From: Irpex lacteus
Taxonomy: Eukaryota; Basidiomycota; Agaricomycetes; Polyporales; Irpicaceae
DNA length: 64,000 nucleotides
Reading direction: 5' to 3'
Assembly (NCBI GenBank): GCA_001986395.2
Contig: MQVO02000003.1
Span: 992,001 to 1,056,000, forward strand
The notes under the pieces were generated by a model that was given only the letters and a program-made list of their open reading frames with translations, searched no databases and was not told the DNA's origin. Both the position numbers and the translations under genes were made by a program. Positions 48,946-57,046 of this stretch are shown here, piece by piece. Numbering within the stretch: the stretch's first letter is position 1; each line of letters begins with the position of its first letter.

Positions 48946-50878
48946 ATGGCCACCTACGTCCATGACAAGTCTTCAAGCAACCCCGATTCGAAGACAAGGG
49001 TCTCCGTCTACACCCTTGACGAGAAAAGGCGAGCTGTTCTTGCAGAGATTGACAACGCTAAGTTTTCGCACGTATTCTTGATCATCATTGCCTGTTCGTC
49101 TTTAACAGGGTGCTCCATCCCAGCTGGTTTCACTTCAAGATCTGCTTGGTCGCTGGCGTCGGCTTCTTTACAGATGCGTAAGTTCGCCGACGAAACTCGC
49201 ACCGACCGTCCTCAACTTTTCCCTGCTGAAGACGCTATCCCACAGATACGATATCTTTGATATCAACATTGCCTCAACAATGTTGGGCTATGTATACAAT
49301 CCTCAGGGGAAGCTCAGCACTAACCAAGATCTCGGTGTGAAGGTCGCGACCCCTGTGGGTACTGTCATTGGTCAATTACTGTTCGGTTGGCTAGCAGACG
49401 TCGTCGGTCGTAAACGCATGTGTATGAATTTTTTTATTCCTCGCTAATTTGAGCCAGCTAACAATATCTTCAGATGGCATCGAGCTCATGATTATCATCG
49501 TTGCCACAACTGGCCAAGTCTTCGCCGGCCAGGCTCCTGCTGTGAATATCCTCGCTGTTATAATCGTATGGCGAGGTATCAGAGGCATCGGAATCGGTGG
49601 CGATTATCCCTTGTCTGCAATCATCACCTCAGAATTTGCCTCCACCCACACACGCGGTCGTCTTATGACTCTCGTGCTCACTAACCAAGGCTGGGGCCAA
49701 TTCGCTGGTGCCCTCGTCACCCTCGTCATGGTTCACGCTTACAAGAGCTCGCTGCTCAATAGTGATCCTCTACCCCATCTCGACCAAATGTGGCGTATTC
49801 TCATTGGCCTAGGATGCGTCCCTGGTGTCTTCGCTCTCTACTTCCGTCTTACTATTCCCGAGACCCCTCGGTTCACTATGGATGTTGAGCGCAATGTTCG
49901 GCAGGCTGCTCAGGACGTTGACAACTTCCTTAACTCCGGCACATTCTACGTGGATCCAGACATCGTCATAGAGCGTGTTCAAGCTCCCAAAGCTACCAAA
50001 CGTGATTTCATCAACCATTTCAGTAAATGGGAGAATGGGAAGGTTCTCTTTGGTACATCCTACTCGTGGTTCGCCCTTGACGTGAGAGATTCCTCGTTTT
50101 ACTTCTGAACTTACTCATAACTACATCTACTCTTAGATCGCCTTTTACGGTCTCGGTCTCAACTCTGCCATTGTTCTACAAGCTATTGGTTTTGGTTCTC
50201 CTTCGTCAACTCTTCAGGGTGGTCTGAAGATGTATACGAACCTCAAGAACATTGCTCTCGGTAATATGATACTTATTTCTGCCGGTCTCATACCAGGGTA
50301 TCTCGCCACTTTCCTTCTCATCGATAGTTGGGGTCGGAAACCTATTCAACTCATGGGTTTCACCGTCCTCACCGTTCTCTTCTGCTGCATGGGTTTCGGA
50401 TACGACAAACTTACCGCCACACCCGCCGCCTCCAAGGCCTTCGTCTTTCTCTACTGCTTGTCAAACTTCTTCCAGAACTTTGGCCCCAACACCATTGCGT
50501 TCATCGTCCCGGGCGAGGTGTTTCCAACTCGCTATAGGAGCACTGGCCATGGTATCGCTGCTGCCTCTGGAAAGCTCGGTGCTGTCGTCGCTCAGGTTGG
50601 CTTCGCTCGTCTAAAAGATATCCACGGCCCGAATGCGTTTGTCGGTCACATGTACGCATATTCTCTGCTACGTCGGTTTCTCTCAGAAGGCTACTGACTC
50701 GATTGGTTTCTCTACGTCTAGTTTGGAGATCTTTGCCTTCTTCATGTTGACCGGCATCTTCTCGACACTTCTGATCCCCGAGACCAAGGGGCGTTCGCTC
50801 GAAGATCTCTCGAACGAAGACCAAAACGGATTCATCCGAGGTCCTGCAGTACCACGGAAGCTCAGGCCCGTAGTATGA
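48946..50878 (+). CDS. PHO84-type phosphate permease, tandem copy 2
   Basis: Tandem duplicate of the upstream permease, about 85 percent identical by eye with the same five intron positions. Start MATYVHDKSSSNPDSKTRVS at 48946. Helix 1 is HFKICLVAGVGFFTDAYDIF, followed by GQLLFGWLADVVGRKRMYG, GIGIGGDYPLSAIITSEF, ALDIAFYGLGLNSAIVLQ, DSWGRKPIQLMGF and FGPNTIAFIVPGEVFPTRYR. It ends KLRPVV, TGA 50876-50878. The first intron (49068-49123) has the same length (56 nt) and position as in copy 1 but begins GC instead of GT; other junctions are canonical. If that intron is not spliced, the frame breaks after about 40 codons. All transport motifs are kept, which argues for function. Confidence 0.88.
49068..49123 (+). 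other. GC-AG intron (non-canonical donor) in phosphate permease copy 2
   Basis: TTTTC|GCACGTATTC...CATCCCAG|CTGG. The matching intron of copy 1 is TTCTC|GTACGTCTTC...TTCCACAG|CTGG at 45710-45765. Both are 56 nt and join F-S to W-F-H-F-K. The nearby GT at 49071 would break the frame. Confidence 0.8.
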
Positions 50879-51415
50879 AATGTTCTCTCCCATTCTTCCG
50901 CGCCCATTGTCCTTGTATTCTCATTGCCTTGGCCCGCTGGCATTCCGATCTCACGATAGTATTTACCCGCGTCACGGTGTTCGAGGAGTTTGGCGTTTGT
51001 TTTGAGCATGATGCAGAAGCAAGGTGTGAGGATTTAACAGCAGGATGTACGAGTTTTTGAATATACGGATCTACAATAAGCTACACAACATGGCTGTCCG
51101 TCTTCGCTACACCGAAAGTGAAGCAACGGCGACAGGTAATGGTACGATACGTTACACTACCAGTAACCGACATCGACGGCAGCGAGCGAGAGACAGGGAG
51201 CAGGAGAGTACAGATAAAAGGAGAGTGAGAGTAAGGAATATGTTGATTTTAACGTAGGTTTTCGTTAGTCCGTTCGAACGCAAGGGGAACGAGGGGGCAG
51301 AGAAGGGAAACTATCTCAGCCTGAGAAGCGTAGTGTCCACGACTTGAAGAAGGGAACTGTCCTAATCAATCTCTACAACCCATGGTATGGGGTGTGTGGC
51401 TGGGCCGCTCGACGT
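50879..51415. other. Intergenic, convergent 3' ends
   Basis: 3' regions of phosphate permease 2 (plus) and the secreted Ser-rich protein (minus). A purine-rich stretch lies at about 51175-51240. No gene seen. Confidence 0.5.
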
Positions 51416-52644
51416 TTACGACGTCGAGTAGAAGAAAGCCTAAGAGATCACACAAAGTAAGCATCTGCTGTACTCAAGGAAGAACAAGACCACGACATAC
51501 CAGCTCGTTCACGTAGCAGGCATCCGCATCTTGCAACGTGCTCCTGTACTTCTCGACGAGCACGTCCCTGAACGCCTGAGGGTTGGCCGTCACGAACACG
51601 AACGTGCTCGAGGGGGTGCCATATTCGGGGCACCAGAACGTCACGGCAGTCTGTCCAGGAACAATCGAGCCATCGGGGTTGACATACTCGAAGGAGATCG
51701 CGCCTGTGACGGGGTCGACTTGCCAGACGCGAGTGGAGGCGTAATATTCGGGCTCGACTGCGGCGGCGTCGTGAGTCGGTGGGGAGCCGGCAGGTTCTGA
51801 AAGTAAAAGGGACCAGTAGGTGGAGGAGATATAATTGGAGACGAAGAGAAAGACATACGGTCGAGGTCGCCACCGCAGTCGCCGAAGTAGAGATACTCTC
51901 CTGTGGTGGCTGACAGACTGATGGGCTGGTCGCGCGACTGATCGAGGGAGTGGCCATTGGCAAGGCAAATAAACTCCGAGATAGGCTGGGATGCAGTCGG
52001 CTGCTGGTAGTCGGTCTACTCAGAACGGCATCGGTGAGTCTCTCATTGGATAAGTATGTTTGGATAATTAACGTACGGGGTACAAGCCATGAACCAAGCC
52101 AGCGTCATCGGTGGTCAAGCTAAACTTGATGTTGCGGTTGGTGGTGGTAATCTGAGCGACCTGGTTGAGGTATCCAGCGAACGATCCAACAGTCTGCCTC
52201 TTGCGGGTAACGGTGGGCGTGGGGGTCGGGGCAGCGGTAGTACCAGTCACGATGTTGACGACGTATGCACCCACAGTAGCAGCGGTGGGCAGAACGGTGA
52301 CGGCAGCGCTCGAGGATGCAACAGAGGATGCACTTGCAGATGCGCTTGCGCTGGAGGATGCGCTTGCAGGAGTGCTCGAAGGCAGAGCGCTATCAGAGCC
52401 TGATGAAGCAGGAGTCTGGGACGGCACAGGTTCACGAGCGACATTGCCATTGAAAAGTCTTCGAGGAGGAAGAGGAGGAAGGCCTGGCACGTATATCAGT
52501 ATCGCGAATTCTTGTACGGTATTTGGATGTGTACATACCTCGCGCCATACGCTTCGCGTTAGACCATTGCGCCTCCGGGCCTGCAGCGAGAGAAAGAGTG
52601 ACTGGGGCAAGAGCCAGAGAGAAAAGAGCGAAGGAGAACTTCAT
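51416..52644 (-). CDS. Secreted Ser/Ala-rich protein of unknown function
   Basis: Starts at 52644 with a signal peptide (MKFSFALFSLALAPVTLSLA) followed by GPEAQWSNAKRMARG. After an intron come GLPPLPPRRLFNG and a low-complexity Ser/Ala/Thr stretch (SASSSASASASASSVASSSA). A folded part begins VTRKRQTVGSFAGYLNQVAQ, then IKFSLTTDDAGLVHGLYP, LDQSRDQPISLSATTGEYLY and FGDCGGD. The last part has YYASTRVWQVDPVTGAISFE, YVNPDGSIVPGQTAVTFWCP and VLVEKYRSTLQDADACYV. A final exon encodes AFFYSTS (TAA 51416-51418). Such proteins are common in Agaricomycetes but I know no function. About 330 residues. Probably wall-associated or extracellular. Confidence 0.75.
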
Positions 52645-52720
52645 GGTGGCGGTGAGTCTAACGGACGTGGAGAAGAAGAAACGTTCCCTGGCGGAAAGGG
52701 TGTTCGATAAAATGTTCCTG

Positions 52721-52730
52721 GATATTTATT
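52721..52730 (-). promoter_or_regulatory. Weak TATA-like element of the secreted protein gene
   Basis: Minus-strand AATAAATATC, about 77 nt upstream of the ATG at 52644. The spacing fits; the match is imperfect. Confidence 0.3.
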
Positions 52731-53001
52731 GACAAGCCAGCGGAGTTTGGGAGAGTTTTGAGTCGAGACTCCGGACTAAAAGCGCTCCGAGGTACTGTGC
52801 CTGAATTAAAAAGTCGACTAGTTTGTAAGAAATACTTCCGCGATTCTCTTATGCATGCTAGATTCGATGCAGAGAACGAGGGTGCATGTGTAAGTATACG
52901 AGGGTGGCTTGATTAACGAATACATCAGCTGAAAACGCGAACTTGTCGTCATCCAGCAACGTAGTAGATTTGGTAGAAGTTAAGAAACTCACAAAAAGGC
53001 C

Positions 53002-53300
53002 TTAAGAAGGACCATCAGCAATCCAGATAACGTTTTGAGCAGGTGAAGTGGGTTCGGGGATAAACGTGGACGATATGATCTGCCGTCCATTATTTCGCGT
53101 GAATTTCATAAAACACACGTTTTCCTGATTTGCGCAAGTAAGAACATCGCTGACACAGCTGCTGTTCGTTCTGCGAGCATCATTTGCAGTCCACCGAAGA
53201 TACTGCATACGCAGTGCATAGGTGTTGCTACTTGGCATCCAAGACAGTATAGCGTTCCCAGCATTTACGACATTTTCTACCAGCGCTAGAAGCCGATCAT
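53002..53300 (-). CDS. Possible small Cys-containing protein (incomplete model)
   Basis: A minus-strand frame reads LVENVVNAGNAILSWMPSSN from just after a CTAG acceptor near 53290, then LRMQYLRWTANDARRTNSSC, VSDVLTCANQENVCFMKFTR, NNGRQIISSTFIPEPTSPAQ and NVIWIADGPS, stop at 53002. Three Cys and the W..AND pattern look like a real folded or secreted domain, and the amino-acid mix is better than chance frames here. I could not join an ATG-started first exon: the nearest upstream exon (donor GTGAGC near 53345) is in the wrong phase. It may be a truncated gene or a pseudogene. No family recognised. Confidence 0.35.
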
Positions 53301-53714
53301 CCGATGTTAGTCAGAGAGAGCATTGTTTTCGAATATTGAGAGCTCACTATATTTGTGTTGACACAACAGTTACTCGCATGAATATGGCCGCAGTCAATGG
53401 GAGCGGGAACTCTACAATTTCCATCTCTGGACAGAATGTCGGTCTGCCCCAAGATGGCAGGTGCCCGCCACTGGCCACGATCGGACGCGCGCATGACGAC
53501 ACTACTGAGGGTGCGTCCCATGAGGTCGACCAGTATCATGTATATATATAGGTACATCTTGAAGTTAACGTTGACCGCCGTGTTCTTGTTGTCCTCATTC
53601 TAATAACTACAACCGCACCATTGGCCTATTCTGAAGTTAGTGAAAGCACTTTTCGGCGGTTTTGATGTACTAACAAACTGGCTTTTAGTTGCTTACCAAC
53701 GATTCAGTATAATA
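53301..53714. other. Intergenic stretch
   Basis: Possible missing first exon(s) of the small minus-strand gene and the promoter of the 90-residue plus-strand gene. Short chance frames only. Confidence 0.4.
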
Positions 53715-53987
53715 ATGGCACCTACCCATAAGCCTCAACTCATCCCACCCTCCAACTCGTCCGAGCTCTCAGAGCCTTCGCCGATGAAGCCAGAGGACAA
53801 GTCCAAAGAGCAGCTCACGGGGGGTCAGGAAGAAAATCCACAGGTCGTGATGCATAAACCGGGCAGGCAGGCAACGGACGCAAAGTCCGCAGCGGTTAAG
53901 GAGGGGAAGGAGAAGGGGGACAAGGTTGCCGAGGAAGGGTTCTCAGGAGGAGGGTATACGGGGGAGTATAGGAAATCGAAGCTGTGA
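53715..53987 (+). CDS. Small hydrophilic protein of unknown function
   Basis: A 90-residue intronless frame: MAPTHKPQLIPPSNSSELSE, then PSPMKPEDKSKEQLTGGQEE, and a C-terminus GFSGGGYTGEYRKSKL. It is very rich in Lys, Glu, Ser and Pro and has no membrane segment or signal peptide, so it is probably disordered. The ATG at 53715 is preceded by A-rich sequence. The Gly-Tyr end looks conserved-like, but I know no family. Chosen over overlapping frames because of the good start context and composition. Confidence 0.5.
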   Translation: MAPTHKPQLIPPSNSSELSEPSPMKPEDKSKEQLTGGQEENPQVVMHKPGRQATDAKSAAVKEGKEKGDKVAEEGFSGGGYTGEYRKSKL

Positions 53988-54256
53988 ATGGTGACAATCC
54001 TGAGGACAAAGAAGGCTGTGTGGTTAGCTGAAAATATCTAGTCCATTCAACCCAAATGAACACTTGTAAGCGACGCGAGTGATATAATATCTTTGCGCGG
54101 TCGTGAAGCGCAGACGACGCAGTACATGCCTCGGCCGCCAAGAGCATAGCGCACAGCGCATTTGACAGCATACTCGGGGAGAATGTGAATTCATCCATCT
54201 CGTTTAAGAATACAAATGGCAACACTTTACACAGCTAGTTCATATGAAGGACGCTG

Positions 54257-54693
54257 CTAGTGTTGCATTGCTTCGCTGCTACTCTTCTTCTTTGCCAGTT
54301 CATTTCTAGAACATTGTAAGCACTCTGTACTAGACATTATTGGTGTGCACACACCTGAGCTGCACGCTGAAATCGTCCTCAACATCATCATCGTCCCAGT
54401 TGTCCTCCCAAAGCTTGTCGCCACCCGACTTTGCAGCACCAGGAGCTTTACCTCCCAAATGTGCTAGATCGGTATGAGAGTCGTCCCAATCTATATGTCC
54501 CAGAACATTAAGTTAGCCTATCAGAAAAGTCTTATGGCAGCACGTAGTATGCACACATACCGGCAACCTCAAACTCCTCGAACTCATCATCCTCTTCCAG
54601 AACACCGAGAGTCGGTTGTTCGTCCTCCTTGTGAGGAGGCTCGCCCACCTTGGCGGGGCTTTCTACTTTCGATGATGAGGCGGTAGCAGACAT
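54257..54693 (-). CDS. SEM1: SEM1/DSS1 proteasome-lid and BRCA2-binding protein
   Basis: Small acidic protein of the 19S proteasome lid, also part of TREX-2 and a partner of BRCA2-type mediators. Three exons give about 105 residues. Start [20 protein letters not shown] at 54693, then the first acidic-aromatic motif [20 protein letters not shown], and the second [20 protein letters not shown], followed by [16 protein letters not shown] and the stop at 54257-54259. The two D/E-W/F blocks and the terminal helix are diagnostic. The exon junctions (EVA|DWD and QLR|NEL) have good donor and acceptor signals. Confidence 0.95.
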
Positions 54694-54856
54694 ACGTAAA
54701 TTGTTGAAGACAGTTGTGTGGATGAGATGATGAGAGCTGCAGCTGAAATGCATTTACGCGCATACGCGACGCGTCAGTCAACGGGCGCTTCTTGGACAGG
54801 TCTCTTCATCTCCATCCTCCCCATCCGCAGCTAGATAGTGGGATATTCCTCGCTTT

Positions 54857-55400
54857 TTGATGATACGTTGTATTGCGGAATACATGCAGTTTTCAAACAC
54901 AGATCCCTGTGATTACTCAAAGGGTCATGGGCCCAATGTATCAGCTTTGGAGGCTGCGAACAACATATTCCCGGAACTCTTCAACTTCGAAGAAGCAAGC
55001 CAGGTACACTGTGCCCGCTGTCGTTGGGGACTACCCTAAGACAGCTGCGGCCTGAGGTGATGTCGTTCTTGTTTTCTCCCTGTGCTGATTCAAACATTCA
55101 GGATTTTGTTAGTAATTACTGGCACTAGCTTATTCGTACTAGATGATCGCGTGGCCTGTCGTATTCCCCTATCGATGATCATTCTAGCAATAAGCACGAC
55201 TATAACGAGCACTCAGATGGTCTTCCTGGCCCGACTACTGGTGTCACGTAAGCTGTGCTACGTCGATAACTGTATTGAACCTAGCAACCCAGCCAAATTG
55301 CGCTATTCTGCTCTTGGCTTGAGTGCTGGGGTCACGGTCTTCTTTTTCCACTTACCGCAGTATGTAGGATGCATATATAGAGCGCGGAACAAAGGTGAGC
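54857..55400 (+). pseudogene. Possible remnant or incomplete membrane-protein gene
   Basis: Plus-strand open pieces read FPELFNFEEASQ near 54970-55010 and, after a plausible acceptor at about 55102, ILLVITGTSLFVLDDRVACR, IPLSMIILAISTTITSTQMV and RYSALGLSAGVTVFFFHLPQ, giving three hydrophobic segments. I could not build one frame from an ATG, and the sequence runs into the leader of the Gal80-like gene. It may be a decayed gene, a gene with exons I cannot join, or chance. No family recognised. Confidence 0.25.
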
Positions 55401-55457
55401 TTCAAAACCATCCTCATACACATCCAACAACATCGTCTACCCCGCGTTTCACAGAAC

Positions 55458-56762
55458 ATGTCCCCTATCCGAGTTGGCGTCATAGGTCTGTCCACTCGAG
55501 GATGGGCTGCCACAGGCCTGATCCCTCCACTCCTCGAGCCTCTCCTCAAAGACAAGTACACCATCACAGCCATCGCCACCCGCTCAGCGGCCTCTGCCAA
55601 AGCCACCGCAGCCAAATACTCTGAACTTACCGGACACGCGGTGAAAGGATATTACGGCGAGGGCGGAGCCACGCAGATCGCAAACGACCCAGACGTAGAC
55701 TTGGTCGTCGTCAGTGTCAAAGTCACAGACCACTGGAAGGCAGCCAAACCTGCTATTGATGCAGGGAAGGATATCTTCCTTGAGTGGAGCCCTGGGAAGA
55801 GCTTGGAGGAGAACATTGCTCTTGCTGAAGCCGCGAAGGCCAAAGGCGTGCGGAGCATTATAGGAGTACAGTCCGGACAGAGCGTGACTATACGAAATGT
55901 AAGTAGCGTCTGACCTCGTGATAAATAAGTGGACTGACTTTGTGATAGGTGGACCAACTGATCAAAGCTGGGAAAGTTGGCAGAATCCTGTCGGTTAACG
56001 CGGTGGGTGGTGCTCATCGGAGCGTGGTGGTGTTGCTCGCACTCATACGAATATATTACAGTCCCTTGTCATGCCCAGCGTAACTGGTATGGGAGCCAAG
56101 ACGGCCATAGAACAAGTCGAGTTTGCTTTGGATGCTGACAACGGTCAGTGCACTTCTCCAAACTCCTGTCTCATAACAACAACTCTAACATCCCATTCAT
56201 AGGCACAACATTGCTCACAATGCTAGTCGGGCACTTCCTCACCGACCTCATCCACCTCGTAGGACAATTCAAAGAAGTCAGCGCAACGACCGCCATTCTC
56301 TTCCCAGACGTCGAAATTGTCGACACGTCCGGCAAACCGGTCGGAAGGACCGTCAGAAAGACCGCACCCGACCAACTCGTCCTCACCGGTACTCTCGGCG
56401 GTGCCAACGACGGTGCCATAGTCACGATTCACGCTCAGTCTGGTCCAGCCACCGCACGCCTCTTGTGGTTCATAGACGGCGAGGAAGGGACCATCGAAGT
56501 GAGGAACAAGCCGGAGAACGGTCCCTTTGGCGTATTCCTGGCGGCTCATGAGATGAAGCTGTCGTGGAACGATGTCGAGGTTGAAGCGCCGCCTCAGACG
56601 GATGAAGATGGCCTGGGGAATGTTACCAAGGCGTGGTTGGAGTTTGCGAAGGGAAAGGATGGTAAATATGCGACTTTGGATGATGCGGTCGCTGTGTGGC
56701 GGGTGATTGATGCAGCGCTGAAAAGTATCGCGGCCGGCGGGAAGAAGGTACCAGTGGTCTAA
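55458..56762 (+). CDS. Gal80-like Gfo/Idh/MocA oxidoreductase
   Basis: NAD(P)-binding oxidoreductase of the Gfo/Idh/MocA group, with the form seen in Gal80-type regulators. Start ATG at 55458: MSPIRVGVIGLSTRGWAATG, where the Rossmann Gly motif is G-x-I-G-L. Then ITAIATRSAASAKATAAKYS, DVDLVVVSVKVTDHWKAAKP, and DIFLEWSPGKSLEENIALAE; the E-W replaces the usual catalytic E-K-P, which is typical of Gal80-type members and suggests a regulatory or altered enzymatic role. Three later introns join RNVDQLIKAGKVGRILSV, SLVMPSVTGMGAKTAIEQ and TTLLTMLVGHFLTDLIHLVG. The end is AAGGKKVPVV. About 375 residues. The acceptor-like CACAG just before the ATG may mark a 5'-UTR intron. Confidence 0.82.
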
Positions 56763-57046
56763 GTGTGGATCAGGAGGGGTACTGCTTTTGCACGCGAGAT
56801 GGGCCTATAGCATATCCCAAGGCACTTCTACTAGTAGTAGAAACTACAATGAATTCGAACAAAATACTCACTTCCAACTATCTTTAAGCGCTCTGAGGAA
56901 CGTCATAGCTCGGATACTCTCGACAAGCTGATCTGACTTGAAGTACAACAAGAGAAAAAATTGTTAACACAAGCACTAGAAGTAAGTACAGTAAGTTTAA
57001 TACAATATAGGTATAAATATATCGGAAAGTCAACCCATTGTTCGGG

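Noticed and set aside
52165..52710. 181-codon plus-strand frame
   Set aside because: Antisense of the low-complexity Ser/Ala stretch of the secreted protein.
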